DNA of 64,000 bases from Scandinavium vulneris_A (lineage in GTDB: Bacteria > Pseudomonadota > Gammaproteobacteria > Enterobacterales > Enterobacteriaceae), in NCBI GenBank assembly GCA_046518185.1, contig JBKGRZ010000002.1, forward strand, positions 1 through 64,000, in the 5' to 3' direction. Below are positions 17,642-26,939 of the stretch, in pieces. Each line of letters starts with the position of its first letter. The first letter of the stretch is position 1. The notes beneath the pieces are model-generated. The model was not told the DNA's origin. It did no database searches and was given only the letters and a program-made list of their open reading frames with translations. The position numbers and the translations under genes were made by a program.

Positions 17642-17890
17642 TTAAGCTGCTTTATTAGCGGCTTTGATCAGCGTTGCAACGCGATCGGAAACAGTAGCGC
17701 CCTGGCCAACCCAGTGAGCGATACGATCCAGATCCAGACGAGTTTCTTCTTCAGACGCAGATGCGATTGGGTTGAAGAAACCAACGCGCTCAATGAAGCG
17801 ACCGTTGCGTGCATTACGGCTGTCAGTAACAACAACCTGGTAGAACGGACGCTTTTTTGCGCCGTGACGTGCTAAACGAATAGTTACCAT
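17642..17890 (-). CDS. rpsP: 30S ribosomal protein S16
   Basis: An 82-residue S16 needed early in 30S assembly. The start MVTIRLARHGAKKRPFYQ and the segment RNGRFIERVGFFNP are diagnostic. The ATG at 17890 follows AGAGGATGTT and agrees with E. coli. It heads the operon; a hairpin with a T run lies just upstream. Confidence 0.98.
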   Translation of the reverse strand: MVTIRLARHGAKKRPFYQVVVTDSRNARNGRFIERVGFFNPIASASEEETRLDLDRIAHWVGQGATVSDRVATLIKAANKAA

Positions 17891-17910
17891 AACATCCTCT
17901 TGTGTGAATA

Positions 17911-17948
17911 AAACACCGGGCCCCATCGAGGAACGGAGCCCGGTGTCA
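17911..17948 (-). terminator. Terminator/attenuator between ffh and rpsP
   Basis: On the minus strand ACACCGGGC ... GCCCGGTGTTTTATT forms a nine-pair stem with a T-rich tail just upstream of rpsP. It ends ffh transcription or partly attenuates read-through into the ribosomal operon. Confidence 0.8.
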
Positions 17949-18005
17949 TATTAAAAGCCCGAAAATTTTACTGATTTCTGGGCGAAAAGCAATCTCTAAA
18001 GCGAT

Positions 18006-19367
18006 TTAGCGCCCTGGAAAACCAGGGGGCATCATGCCTTTCATCCCGCGCATCATCTTCGCCATCCCGCCCTTCTTCATTTTCTTCATCATGCGCTGCA
18101 TGTCGTCGAACTGTTTCAGAAGACGGTTAACGTCCTGCACCTGCATCCCGCAACCCGCCGCGATACGGCGTTTACGTGAACCTTTGATGATTTCCGGATG
18201 GGCACGCTCTTTGAAGGTCATCGAGTTGATGATCGCTTCCATACGCACCAGCACCTTGTCATCCATCTGCGCTTTCACGTTGTCAGGAATTTGGCCCATG
18301 CCCGGCAGTTTGCCCATCAGGCTCGCCATGCCGCCCATGTTTTTCATCTGACGCAGCTGCTCGAGGAAGTCGGTGAGGTCAAAACCGTCACCCTTCTTGA
18401 GTTTGTTTGCCAGTTTTTCCGCCTGAGCGCGGTCAACTTTGCTCTCGATATCTTCGATAAGCGACAGCACGTCGCCCATGCCGAGGATACGGGAGGCGAT
18501 ACGATCCGGGTGGAACGGCTCCAGCGCATCGGTTTTTTCGCCAACGCCGAGGAATTTCACCGGTTTGCCGGTGATGTGACGAATCGACAGCGCTGCACCA
18601 CCGCGCGCATCACCATCGACCTTCGTCAGGATAACCCCGGTCAGCGGCAGCGCTTCGTTAAACGCTTTCGCGGTGTTCGCGGCATCCTGACCGGTCATGG
18701 CATCGACCACAAACAGGGTTTCGACCGGATTAATCGCGGCATGAACCTGTTTGATTTCGTCCATCATCGCTTCATCGACGTGCAGACGACCGGCGGTATC
18801 CACCAGCAGCACATCGTAGAATTTCAGCTTCGCTTCTTTCAGCGCCGCGTTAACGATATCGACCGGCTTCTGCGCAACGTCGGACGGGAAGAAATCCACG
18901 CCAACCTGCTCGGCCAGGGTTTCCAGCTGTTTAATCGCCGCCGGGCGATAAACGTCCGCAGAAACCACCAGCACTTTCTTTTTGTGCTTTTCGCGCAGGA
19001 ACTTACCGAGCTTACCGACGCTGGTGGTTTTACCCGCCCCCTGCAAGCCTGCCATCAGCACCACGGCCGGTGGCTGAGCGGCCAGGTTAAGCACCTGGTT
19101 CTCTTCGCCCATCGCCGAAACCAGTTCCTGACGAACGATTTTGACGAACTCCTGGCCCGGCGTCAGGCTCTTGTTAACTTCATGGCCTACCGCGCTCTCT
19201 TTTACACGGTTGATGAAATCACGGACGACAGGCAGCGCGACGTCAGCTTCCAGCAGCGCCATGCGCACTTCGCGCAGCGTGTCTTTGATGTTGTCTTCAG
19301 TAAGGCGTCCGCGCCCGCTGATGTTGCGGAGCGAACGCGACAAACGATCGGTTAAATTATCAAACAT
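18006..19367 (-). CDS. ffh: Signal recognition particle protein Ffh
   Basis: The 453-residue GTPase of SRP; with 4.5S RNA it delivers inner-membrane proteins to FtsY. N-domain about 1-85, G-domain with GLQGAGKTTSVGKL (about 105-118), DTAGR and TKVDGDARGG, then the Met-rich M-domain (about 330-453) containing MKKMKKGGMAKMMRGMKGMM, which binds RNA and signal peptides. The ATG at 19367 (MFDNLTD) matches E. coli; more upstream in-frame codons are within the promoter area. Confidence 0.98.
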   Translation of the reverse strand: MFDNLTDRLSRSLRNISGRGRLTEDNIKDTLREVRMALLEADVALPVVRDFINRVKESAVGHEVNKSLTPGQEFVKIVRQELVSAMGEENQVLNLAAQPPAVVLMAGLQGAGKTTSVGKLGKFLREKHKKKVLVVSADVYRPAAIKQLETLAEQVGVDFFPSDVAQKPVDIVNAALKEAKLKFYDVLLVDTAGRLHVDEAMMDEIKQVHAAINPVETLFVVDAMTGQDAANTAKAFNEALPLTGVILTKVDGDARGGAALSIRHITGKPVKFLGVGEKTDALEPFHPDRIASRILGMGDVLSLIEDIESKVDRAQAEKLANKLKKGDGFDLTDFLEQLRQMKNMGGMASLMGKLPGMGQIPDNVKAQMDDKVLVRMEAIINSMTFKERAHPEIIKGSRKRRIAAGCGMQVQDVNRLLKQFDDMQRMMKKMKKGGMAKMMRGMKGMMPPGFPGR

Positions 19368-19467
19368 TGTCTCTCGCCTGAGGTGGAAACGTTTGGTCGC
19401 CACAGCGACACATACACAGAATTTTGCCGCAGTATAACACGACACCGCACGAGTTGTGATGCAACGG

Positions 19468-19496
19468 TTGGAGCCTGAGTCACGTAACGTTATACT
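19468..19496 (+). promoter_or_regulatory. Candidate ypjD promoter
   Basis: TTGGAG (19468-19473), 17-base spacer and TATACT (19491-19496), 36 bases before the ypjD ATG. Confidence 0.55.
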
Positions 19497-19532
19497 GCTT
19501 CTCTTTCATCACACGCCAATGTCGACATCTCT

Positions 19533-20324
19533 ATGCCTGTTTTTGCCCTGCTCGCGCTTGTTGCCTACTCCATCAGCCTTGCGCTGATCATTCCTGGCCT
19601 GCTGCAAAAAAACAGCGGCTGGCGGCGTATGGCTATTTTGTCTGCGGTCATCGCCCTGATTTGCCATGCATTTGCGCTGGAAGCGCGGATCCTGCCCGGC
19701 GGTGATAGTGGACAAAATCTGAGCCTGTTAAACGTCGGTTCGCTGGTGAGCCTGATGATCTGTACGGTGATGACGATAGTCGCCTCGCGCAACCGCGGCT
19801 GGCTGTTGCTGCCGATTGTGTATGCCTTTGCATTGATCAATCTCGCCTTCGCCACCTTCATGCCCAATGAGTTCATAACCCATCTGGAAGCGACCCCGGG
19901 CATGATGGTGCACATCGGGCTGTCGCTGTTTGCTTACGCGACGCTGATTATCGCGGCACTGTATGCCCTACAGCTGGCGTGGATTGACTATCAGCTCAAG
20001 AATAAAAAGCTCGCCTTTAGCAGCGAAATGCCGCCGCTGATGAGCATCGAGCGTAAAATGTTTCACATCACCCAAGTGGGTGTTGTGTTGCTCACTCTGA
20101 CCCTGTGCACCGGTCTGTTTTACCTGCACAACCTGTTCAGCGTTGAAAATATCGACAAAGCGGTTCTGTCTATTATCGCGTGGTTCGTCTATATCGTGTT
20201 GTTATGGGGTCATTATCATGAAGGCTGGCGCGGACGCCGCGTGGTCTGGTTTAACATGGCAGGCGCAGGACTTTTGACGCTGGCCTATTTTGGTAGCCGT
20301 GTCCTGCAACAGTTCGCGAGCTAA
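19533..20324 (+). CDS. ypjD: Inner membrane protein YpjD
   Basis: A 263-residue membrane protein with about eight hydrophobic helices, related to the CcsA/CcmC cytochrome c assembly family. It keeps a conserved His in MMVHIGLSLFAYA and another in GHYHEGWRGRR near the end. In E. coli its role is uncertain, with a proposed link to CorB/magnesium handling through the conserved gene pair. corB follows after 19 bases, so the two form an operon. Same length as E. coli YpjD. Confidence 0.92.
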   Translation: MPVFALLALVAYSISLALIIPGLLQKNSGWRRMAILSAVIALICHAFALEARILPGGDSGQNLSLLNVGSLVSLMICTVMTIVASRNRGWLLLPIVYAFALINLAFATFMPNEFITHLEATPGMMVHIGLSLFAYATLIIAALYALQLAWIDYQLKNKKLAFSSEMPPLMSIERKMFHITQVGVVLLTLTLCTGLFYLHNLFSVENIDKAVLSIIAWFVYIVLLWGHYHEGWRGRRVVWFNMAGAGLLTLAYFGSRVLQQFAS

Positions 20325-20343
20325 GACATAAAGGAATCTCCGT

Positions 20344-21630
20344 TTGGAACATATCTCAACCACAACGCTTATCATCACGCTTGTGGTCATGGTCATTATC
20401 TCGGCCTACTTCTCCGGTTCAGAAACCGGGATGATGACCCTCAACCGCTACCGGTTACGCCACATGGCCAAACAGGGCAACAGCGCCGCAAAACGTGTCG
20501 AAAAGCTGCTACGTAAGCCTGACCGTCTGATTAGCCTGGTGTTAATCGGCAACAACCTTGTGAATATTCTCGCCTCTGCATTGGGCACTATCGTCGGGAT
20601 GCGCCTGTATGGCGATGCGGGCGTGGCGATTGCCACCGGTATTCTGACTTTTGTTGTGCTGGTTTTTGCCGAAGTACTGCCAAAAACGATTGCCGCGCTG
20701 TACCCGGAAAAAGTGGCCTATCCGAGCAGCTTCCTGCTCGCACCATTGCAAATTTTAATGATGCCGCTGGTGTGGTTGCTGAACGCTATCACCCGCATTC
20801 TGATGCGCATGATGGGCATCAAAACGGATCACGTGATCAGCGGGGCGCTCAGCAAAGATGAGCTGCGCACCATCGTGAATGAATCGCGCTCGCAAATTTC
20901 CCGCCGCAATCAGGACATGCTGCTGTCGGTACTGGATCTGGAAAAGGTCAGCGTTAACGACATTATGGTGCCGCGCAATGAAATCGTCGGGATTGATATC
21001 AACGACGACTGGAAATCAATCGTCCGCCAGCTCACCCACTCCCCGCACGGGCGCATTGTGCTGTATCGCGACTCGCTGGATGACACCATCAGCATGCTGC
21101 GCGTGCGTGAAGCCTATCGCCTGATGACTGAGAAAAAAGAGTTCACCAAAGAAGTGCTACTGCGCGCAGCGGATGAAATCTATTACGTGCCGGAAGGAAC
21201 GCCCCTCAGTACCCAGTTGGTGAAATTCCAGCGCAACAAGAAAAAAGCGGGCCTGGTGGTCGACGAGTACGGCGATATTCAGGGTCTGGTGACCGTGGAA
21301 GATATTCTTGAAGAGATTGTCGGTGATTTCACCACGTCAATGTCCCCTTCGCTGGCAGAAGAAGTGACCCCGCAAAACGACGGCTCGGTGATTATCGACG
21401 GCACCGCCAACGTGCGTGAATTGAATAAAGCCTTTAACTGGCATTTCCCGGAAGACGAGGCCCGCACCATTAACGGCGTGATTCTGGAAGCACTGGAAGA
21501 GATCCCGGCGATTGGCACGCGCGTGCGAATCAACCAGTACGATATCGATATTCTCGACGTTCAGGACAATATGATTAAGCAGGTAAAAGTGGTGCCGGTG
21601 AAATCACTGCGGGAGAGTGTCGGGGAATAA
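20344..21630 (+). CDS. corB: CNNM-family transporter CorB (YfjD)
   Basis: A 428-residue membrane protein of the CNNM/CorB family, implicated in magnesium/cobalt homeostasis. The DUF21 transmembrane domain (about 1-190) contains AYFSGSETGMM. Two CBS domains (about 205-335) include VPRNEIVGIDIND and VDEYGDIQGLVT. The CorC_HlyC domain forms the C-terminus (about 345-420). The start is TTG at 20344, preceded by AAGGA; the equivalent E. coli gene also starts there. Confidence 0.94.
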   Translation: MEHISTTTLIITLVVMVIISAYFSGSETGMMTLNRYRLRHMAKQGNSAAKRVEKLLRKPDRLISLVLIGNNLVNILASALGTIVGMRLYGDAGVAIATGILTFVVLVFAEVLPKTIAALYPEKVAYPSSFLLAPLQILMMPLVWLLNAITRILMRMMGIKTDHVISGALSKDELRTIVNESRSQISRRNQDMLLSVLDLEKVSVNDIMVPRNEIVGIDINDDWKSIVRQLTHSPHGRIVLYRDSLDDTISMLRVREAYRLMTEKKEFTKEVLLRAADEIYYVPEGTPLSTQLVKFQRNKKKAGLVVDEYGDIQGLVTVEDILEEIVGDFTTSMSPSLAEEVTPQNDGSVIIDGTANVRELNKAFNWHFPEDEARTINGVILEALEEIPAIGTRVRINQYDIDILDVQDNMIKQVKVVPVKSLRESVGE

Positions 21631-21635
21631 TTAAG

Positions 21636-21661
21636 AACCTCTCCCCGAGCGGGGAGAGGTT
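21636..21661. terminator. corB/grpE bidirectional terminator
   Basis: AACCTCTCCCC-GAGC-GGGGAGAGGTT, a perfect 11-pair stem between the convergent corB and grpE genes. T runs are short on both sides. Confidence 0.65.
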
Positions 21662-21672
21662 AAGCGTTGGAA

Positions 21673-22266
21673 TTACGCCTTCGCTTTCGCGACCGAAACC
21701 ATCGCCGCTCGAATGGTACGACCGTTCAGGGTGTAACCCTTCTGCATGACCATCAGCACGTTACCCGCCGCCACATCGTCTGACTCGACCATCGCAATGG
21801 CCTGATGCACGTTCGGATCCATCGGCACGTTGGTGTCACCCACAACTTCTACGCCGTACTTGCGCACCACATCGAGCATCGATTTCAGGGTCAGTTCGAT
21901 CCCTTCAACCATCGGCGCCAGATCCGGATTGGCTTTATCAGCCACTTCCAGCGCGCGATCCAGGCTGTCGATAACCGGCAGAAGATCGTTCACAAACTTC
22001 TCGAGCGCAAACTTGTGCGCCTTCTCGACGTCCTGTTCGGTACGACGACGCAGGTTTTCCATCTCGGCTTTGATACGCAGCACGCCATCGCGCTCCCGGG
22101 TCTGCGCTTCGACGAGTTGAGCTTCCAGATTCGCAATTTTCTCATCGCGCGGATCCACCTGCTCAGCCGAAGTCTCAGGCTCCACGGCCTCTACCTCATC
22201 GTGCTGGTCCTTGATAATTTCTTCCGGGGCTTGCCCCTCAGGCGTTTTCTGTTCTTTACTACTCAT
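21673..22266 (-). CDS. grpE: Nucleotide exchange factor GrpE
   Basis: A 197-residue co-chaperone that releases ADP from DnaK and acts as a thermosensor. The acidic disordered N-terminus (about 1-40), long dimerising coiled coil (about 45-135, with MENLRRRTEQDVEKAHKFAL) and C-terminal beta-domain (about 140-197, ending GYTLNGRTIRAAMV) are plain. Length equals E. coli. Divergent from nadK behind a heat-shock promoter. Confidence 0.98.
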   Translation of the reverse strand: MSSKEQKTPEGQAPEEIIKDQHDEVEAVEPETSAEQVDPRDEKIANLEAQLVEAQTRERDGVLRIKAEMENLRRRTEQDVEKAHKFALEKFVNDLLPVIDSLDRALEVADKANPDLAPMVEGIELTLKSMLDVVRKYGVEVVGDTNVPMDPNVHQAIAMVESDDVAAGNVLMVMQKGYTLNGRTIRAAMVSVAKAKA

Positions 22267-22309
22267 GAATTTCTCCGCGTTTTTTCGTATTCATCTCGCT
22301 GACTTCGCT

Positions 22310-22339
22310 TATTATGGGGATCGTGCTGCGGGATTCAAG
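22310..22339 (-). promoter_or_regulatory. sigma-32 promoter of grpE
   Basis: On the minus strand CTTGAA (22334-22339) and CCCCATAATA (22310-22319) are 14 bases apart, an almost perfect RpoH promoter about 45 bases before grpE. Confidence 0.85.
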
Positions 22340-22388
22340 GGAAGCAGGCACATTGTCATCATTCATTCGTCACAAGGACCTCCAGAAA

Positions 22389-23267
22389 ATGAACAATCAT
22401 TTCAAGTGTATCGGTATTGTCGGTCATCCCCGCCATCCTACCGCGCTGACCACACATGAAATGCTGTACCGCTGGTTGTGTACCAAAGGCTACGAAGTGA
22501 TTGTTGAGCAACAGATTGCTCGCGAGCTGCAACTGAAGAATGTTGCCACCGGCACGCTGGCTGAAATCGGCCAACAGGCAGACCTGGCAGTGGTGGTCGG
22601 CGGCGATGGCAATATGCTCGGCGCCGCGCGTACCCTCGCGCGCTACGACATCAAGGTTATCGGCATCAACCGCGGTAATCTCGGCTTCCTGACCGACCTC
22701 GATCCGGACAACGCGCATCAGCAACTGGCTGACGTACTGGAAGGTCACTATATCACCGAAAAACGTTTCCTGCTTGAAGCCCAGGTATGCCAAAAAGAGT
22801 GCCAGAAGCGCATCAGCACGGCGATAAATGAAGTGGTGCTGCACCCGGGCAAAGTGGCACACATGATTGAATTTGAAGTCTATATCGACGAAGTGTTTGC
22901 TTTTTCTCAGCGCTCAGATGGTCTGATTATCTCCACGCCAACCGGTTCGACGGCCTACTCTCTCTCCGCTGGCGGACCTATTCTGACGCCTTCTCTGGAT
23001 GCCATTACTCTGGTGCCTATGTTCCCACATACGCTGTCTGCCCGACCGCTGGTAATCAACAGTAGCAGTACCATTCGCCTGCGCTTTGCGCACCCGCGCA
23101 CGGATCTGGAAATCAGCTGTGATAGCCAGATTGCGCTACCGATTCAGGAAGGTGAAGACGTGCTGATCCGCCGCTGCGACTACCATCTCAACCTTATCCA
23201 CCCGAAAGACTACAACTATTTCAACACGTTGAGCTCAAAACTCGGCTGGTCAAAAAAATTGTTCTGA
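22389..23267 (+). CDS. nadK: NAD kinase
   Basis: A 292-residue ATP-NAD kinase making NADP. The GGDGN signature (VVVGGDGNMLGAAR) sits near residue 70, the second conserved stretch TPTGSTAYSLSAGG near 185. The ATG at 22389 (MNNHFKCIGIVG) matches E. coli; the longer reading would overlap the grpE promoter. Monocistronic and divergent from grpE. Confidence 0.97.
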   Translation: MNNHFKCIGIVGHPRHPTALTTHEMLYRWLCTKGYEVIVEQQIARELQLKNVATGTLAEIGQQADLAVVVGGDGNMLGAARTLARYDIKVIGINRGNLGFLTDLDPDNAHQQLADVLEGHYITEKRFLLEAQVCQKECQKRISTAINEVVLHPGKVAHMIEFEVYIDEVFAFSQRSDGLIISTPTGSTAYSLSAGGPILTPSLDAITLVPMFPHTLSARPLVINSSSTIRLRFAHPRTDLEISCDSQIALPIQEGEDVLIRRCDYHLNLIHPKDYNYFNTLSSKLGWSKKLF

Positions 23268-23284
23268 AATCGCCCTGAGCTCTT

Positions 23285-23326
23285 TACTGTATAAAAAACC
23301 AGTTTATACTGTATGAAAACACAGTT
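23285..23326 (+). promoter_or_regulatory. recN SOS promoter with two LexA boxes
   Basis: Two LexA boxes are visible: CTGTATAAAAAACCAG (23287-23302) and CTGTATGAAAACACAG (23309-23324). They overlap a promoter TTTACT-N16-TATACT (23283-23310). E. coli recN has the same paired-box layout. Confidence 0.88.
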
Positions 23327-23352
23327 ATGGTTTTTCATACAGGAAGACGACT

Positions 23353-25014
23353 ATGCTGGCACAACTGACCATCAGCAATTTTGCAATCGTACGTGAGCTT
23401 GAAATCGATTTTCATAGCGGAATGACGGCCATCACCGGCGAAACCGGGGCCGGTAAATCTATTGCGATTGATGCCCTCGGGCTGTGTCTGGGTGGTCGTG
23501 CCGAAGGCGATATCGTGCGCGCCGGTGCCAGCCGGGCGGATCTCTGTGCCCGCTTTTCATTGAAAGATACCCCAGCCGCCCAACGCTGGCTAGAAGCCAA
23601 TCAGCTGGAAGAAGGGCGTGAGTGTTTACTTCGTCGGGTGATCAGTAGCGACGGGCGTTCCCGGGGCTTTATTAACGGCACCGCCGTGCCGCTGTCGCAG
23701 CTGCGCGAGCTGGGCCAACTGCTGATTCAGATCCACGGTCAGCACGCGCACCAGCTGCTGGTTAAACCCGAACATCAAAAAACACTGCTCGATGGCTACA
23801 CCGGTGAGTCGGTACTCACTCAGCGTATGGCGGAACACTATCGCCAATGGCATCAGAGCTGCCGCAGCCTGGCTCAGCATCAACAGCTCAGCCATGAACG
23901 CGCCGCGCGGGCCGAACTGCTGCAGTATCAGTTGAAAGAGCTGAATGAATTCCAGCCGCTGGCGGGTGAATTTGAGCAAATTGACGAAGAGTACAAGCGC
24001 CTCGCCAACAGTGGCCAGCTGATCAGCACCAGCCAGCAGGCGCTGAATCTGTTGGCAGATGGTGAAGACGCGAATCTGCAAAGCCAGCTGTACAGCGCCC
24101 GCCAACTGGTGGGTGAACTGACCAGCATGGACGCTAAACTTTCCAGCGTGCTCGAGATGCTTGAAGAAGCAGCCATTCAGCTGAGCGAAGCCAGCGATGA
24201 ATTGCGTCACTATTGCGATCGTCTCGACCTCGATCCAAACCGCCTGTTTGAGCTGGAGCAACGCATCTCGCGCCAGATTGCGCTGGCACGTAAGCACAAT
24301 GTCACCCCAGAAGAGCTGCCGGTGTTTTATCAGGCCCTGCTCGATGAACAGCAAGAGCTTGACTGCCAAGCCGACTCTGCGGAAACCCTGGCCCTGGCGG
24401 TGAGCAAACACCACCAGCAGGCGCTGGAAACCGCCCAGCAGCTGCACGCCCTGCGTGTCGCCAGCGCAACAGAATTAGCCGGGCTGATTACCGACAGCAT
24501 GCACTCACTCTCAATGCCTCATGGCCAGTTCACGATTGATGTCAGCTTCGAAGAGAACCATCTGACGGCAGAGGGCGCGGATCGCATTGAGTTCCGGGTC
24601 ACCACCAACCCGGGGCAGCCGCTGCAGCCGATTGCCAAAGTGGCCTCAGGCGGGGAGTTGTCCCGTATTGCGCTGTCGATTCAGGTGATCACGGCGCGTA
24701 AAATGGAAACCCCGGCGCTGATTTTCGATGAAGTCGACGTGGGTATCAGCGGCCCGACGGCGGCGGTGGTCGGTAAACTTTTGCGCCAGCTTGGCGAGTC
24801 CACTCAGGTGATGTGCGTCACCCACCTGCCGCAGGTGGCAGGCTGTGGGCATCATCATTTCTATGTCAGCAAAGAAACCGATGGGGCGATGACCGAAACG
24901 CACATGCAGCCGCTTGATAAGCGCGCCCGTTTGCAGGAACTGGCCCGTCTGCTCGGCGGCAGCGAAGTCACCCGTAATACGCTGGCAAATGCCAAAGAGT
25001 TGCTGGCGGCATAA
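23353..25014 (+). CDS. recN: DNA repair protein RecN
   Basis: A 553-residue SMC-like ATPase of double-strand break repair that holds sister chromatids together. Walker A GETGAGKS is near residue 33, two coiled-coil arms span about 155-365 with a central break, and the C-terminal ABC half contains the VASGGELSRIALSIQ signature and IFDEVDVGISG Walker B. The ATG at 23353 follows AGGAAGACGACT. Controlled by LexA. Same length as E. coli. Confidence 0.97.
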   Translation: MLAQLTISNFAIVRELEIDFHSGMTAITGETGAGKSIAIDALGLCLGGRAEGDIVRAGASRADLCARFSLKDTPAAQRWLEANQLEEGRECLLRRVISSDGRSRGFINGTAVPLSQLRELGQLLIQIHGQHAHQLLVKPEHQKTLLDGYTGESVLTQRMAEHYRQWHQSCRSLAQHQQLSHERAARAELLQYQLKELNEFQPLAGEFEQIDEEYKRLANSGQLISTSQQALNLLADGEDANLQSQLYSARQLVGELTSMDAKLSSVLEMLEEAAIQLSEASDELRHYCDRLDLDPNRLFELEQRISRQIALARKHNVTPEELPVFYQALLDEQQELDCQADSAETLALAVSKHHQQALETAQQLHALRVASATELAGLITDSMHSLSMPHGQFTIDVSFEENHLTAEGADRIEFRVTTNPGQPLQPIAKVASGGELSRIALSIQVITARKMETPALIFDEVDVGISGPTAAVVGKLLRQLGESTQVMCVTHLPQVAGCGHHHFYVSKETDGAMTETHMQPLDKRARLQELARLLGGSEVTRNTLANAKELLAA

Positions 25015-25151
25015 ACTTTTTCGGTAACTCAGGGTCATAGACAACAACAAAACGCCACAAGACCAGTTTCAATGTCCGGCAAGGTCTATTATCATCGGCA
25101 TATGACAATTGAGCCGTGAACTGCTCAGGCCCGAAAAGGAATGAAATCACT

Positions 25152-25490
25152 ATGCGCTGTAAAATGCTGACTGCTGCCGCAGCGGTTCTTCTGATGTTGA
25201 CCGCAGGCTGTTCCACTCTGGAACGAGTGGTTTACCGTCCTGACATCAACCAGGGTAACTATCTGGCACCTAACGACGTCGCAAAAATTCGTGTCGGCAT
25301 GACACAACAGCAGGTTGCCTATGCACTGGGCACCCCGATGATGTCCGATCCGTTCGGAACGAATACCTGGTTCTACGTGTTCCGTCAGGAACCGGGCCAT
25401 GAGAAGGTGACTCAGCAGACGCTGACGCTGACCTTTAACAGCAGCGGTGTGCTGACTAACATCGACAACAAACCGGCGCTGACGAAGTAA
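25152..25490 (+). CDS. bamE: Outer membrane protein assembly factor BamE
   Basis: A 112-residue lipoprotein of the BAM complex (formerly SmpA) that modulates BamA and binds phosphatidylglycerol. The lipobox LMLTAGC gives a lipidated Cys near residue 20. The SmpA/OmlA domain follows, with VGMTQQQVAYALGTP and DPFGTNTWFYVFR. The ATG at 25152 (MRCKML) matches E. coli. It ends at a shared terminator with the convergent ratB. Confidence 0.96.
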   Translation: MRCKMLTAAAAVLLMLTAGCSTLERVVYRPDINQGNYLAPNDVAKIRVGMTQQQVAYALGTPMMSDPFGTNTWFYVFRQEPGHEKVTQQTLTLTFNSSGVLTNIDNKPALTK

Positions 25491-25510
25491 TTCAGCCCGC
25501 TACAGACGTA

Positions 25511-25537
25511 AAAAAAGCGCTCATTGAGCGCTTTTTT
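25511..25537. terminator. bamE/ratB bidirectional terminator
   Basis: AAAAAAGCGCTC-ATT-GAGCGCTTTTTT: symmetrical stem with T runs on both strands. It serves bamE on the plus and ratB on the minus strand, and overlaps the ratB stop by two bases. Confidence 0.9.
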
Positions 25538-25823
25538 ATTTTGCGGATTTCTCTGCCCGCTGGCGACGCAGCGCTTTCGGGTCAGCAATGAGCGGGCGGT
25601 AAATTTCTACCCTATCGCCGTCATGCACCCGATCCTGCAATTTGACTGCCCTGCTCCAGATGCCGACTTTGTTGCTACTCAGATCGATCTCCGGGCGCAA
25701 CTTCATCACACCGCTGGCAACAATCGCCTGCTCAACGGTGGCACCTTCGTCCAGGGAAACCTTTTGCAGGTACTGCTTCTGCGGCAAGGCGTAAACCACT
25801 TCCACGGTGAGCTTAGCCGACAC
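25536..25823 (-). CDS. ratB: RnfH/UPF0125 family protein RatB
   Basis: A 95-residue ubiquitin-like-fold protein of the RnfH family, gene partner of ratA. The function is unknown, though it has been discussed as a toxin-antitoxin partner. VEVVYALPQKQYLQ and DGDRVEIYRPLIADPK are typical. The GTG at 25823 is chosen because AGAGG precedes it and the product length then equals E. coli RatB. It overlaps the ratA end by 11 bases, so it is coupled. Confidence 0.9.
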   Translation of the reverse strand: MSAKLTVEVVYALPQKQYLQKVSLDEGATVEQAIVASGVMKLRPEIDLSSNKVGIWSRAVKLQDRVHDGDRVEIYRPLIADPKALRRQRAEKSAK

Positions 25824-26250
25824 TGTAAACCTCTTTGGCACGCACCGTGAACGCCTGCACCATGTTTGAGGCCAGCTCTTTGAAGATCCGACCAAACGCC
25901 ATTTCTATCAGCTTATTGGTGAACTCAAAATCGAGGTTGAATTCAATTTTACAGGCGTCCTGGCTGAGCGGGGTAAACGTCCAGCCGCCGATCAGTTTCT
26001 TGAACGGACCATCCACCAGATGCATTAAAATGCTCCGGTTGCTGGTCAACGTATTGCGGGTTGTAAAGGTTTTGCTAATACCCGCTTTTGATACATCAAC
26101 CGCCGCCGTCATTTGCGACGGTCCGGCCTCCAGTACACGACTCCCGGTGCAGCCGGGTAAAAATTCAGGATAGGCATCCACATCATTCACGAGTTGGTAC
26201 ATCTGTTCCGCGCTGTAAGGCACAAGCGCAGTACGACTAATCTGAGGCAT
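25813..26250 (-). CDS. ratA: START-domain protein RatA
   Basis: A 145-residue protein of the START/SRPBCC (ubiquinone-binding COQ10) family. E. coli RatA has been reported to bind 50S subunits and inhibit 70S formation; the COQ10-like role is suggested by homology. Visible motifs are PQISRTALVPYSAEQMY at the start and VDGPFKKLIGGWTF mid-protein. ATG 26250 gives the E. coli length. Divergent from smpB. Confidence 0.92.
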   Translation of the reverse strand: MPQISRTALVPYSAEQMYQLVNDVDAYPEFLPGCTGSRVLEAGPSQMTAAVDVSKAGISKTFTTRNTLTSNRSILMHLVDGPFKKLIGGWTFTPLSQDACKIEFNLDFEFTNKLIEMAFGRIFKELASNMVQAFTVRAKEVYSVG

Positions 26251-26396
26251 AGCAATTTCCACTCACTGTCATCGCGCAAATAATATCATTTATCGGGTGT
26301 TAAAAAAAACGCTGTGCCGCAACTCGTGCTAAGATAGCCCATTGCGCCTCGCGGGAGGATTGAGGCAATGTACAGAAAAGATGACTTCAGGACACT

Positions 26397-26879
26397 ATGA
26401 CTAAGAAAAAATCAAACAAACCTGGATCAGCCACTATCGCGCTGAATAAACGCGCCCGTCACGAATATTTTATCGAAGATGAGTATGAAGCGGGTCTGGC
26501 CCTGCAGGGCTGGGAAGTCAAATCCCTGCGTGCGGGTAAAGCCAACATCAGCGATAGCTACGTTATCCTACGAGACGGTGAAGCCTTCCTGTTTGGGGCT
26601 AACTTCACGCCGCTGGCCGTCGCCTCAAGCCACTACGTGTGCGACCCTACTCGTACCCGTAAGCTGCTGCTTAACCAACGCGAACTCGATAGCCTGTTTG
26701 GCTCGATCAATCGCGAAGGTTACACCGTCCTCGCGCTCTCCCTTTACTGGAAGAATGCCTGGTGTAAGGTGAAGATTGGCGTGGCTAAAGGTAAGAAACA
26801 GCACGACAAACGCTCCGACCTGAAAGATCAGGAATGGGCGCGCGATAAAGCCCGCATCATGAAGCATGCCGGACGCTAA
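26397..26879 (+). CDS. smpB: SsrA-binding protein SmpB
   Basis: A 160-residue partner of tmRNA, required to bring it to stalled ribosomes. The oligonucleotide-binding fold begins at NKRARHEYFIEDEYEAG, and GLALQGWEVKSLRAGK is the family signature. The basic C-terminal tail (KKQHDKRSDLKDQEWARDK) enters the empty mRNA channel. In E. coli ssrA follows directly; here the bap operon separates them by 17 kb. Confidence 0.98.
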   Translation: MTKKKSNKPGSATIALNKRARHEYFIEDEYEAGLALQGWEVKSLRAGKANISDSYVILRDGEAFLFGANFTPLAVASSHYVCDPTRTRKLLLNQRELDSLFGSINREGYTVLALSLYWKNAWCKVKIGVAKGKKQHDKRSDLKDQEWARDKARIMKHAGR

Positions 26880-26897
26880 ATATCCTTAGTCTAAAAC

Positions 26898-26939
26898 CAT
26901 CCCGACAACGGTGACTCACACTGTCGGGATGATTGCTTT
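26898..26939 (+). terminator. smpB terminator
   Basis: CATCCCGACA and TGTCGGGATG form a perfect 10-pair stem with a 14-base loop, followed by ATTGCTTTT. The large loop and interrupted T run make it moderate. Confidence 0.6.

Noticed and set aside
18198..19355. 385-codon open frame antisense to ffh
   Set aside because: Mirror of the ffh reading frame in GC-rich DNA; low-complexity product (FFRQ-rich) and no start signal.
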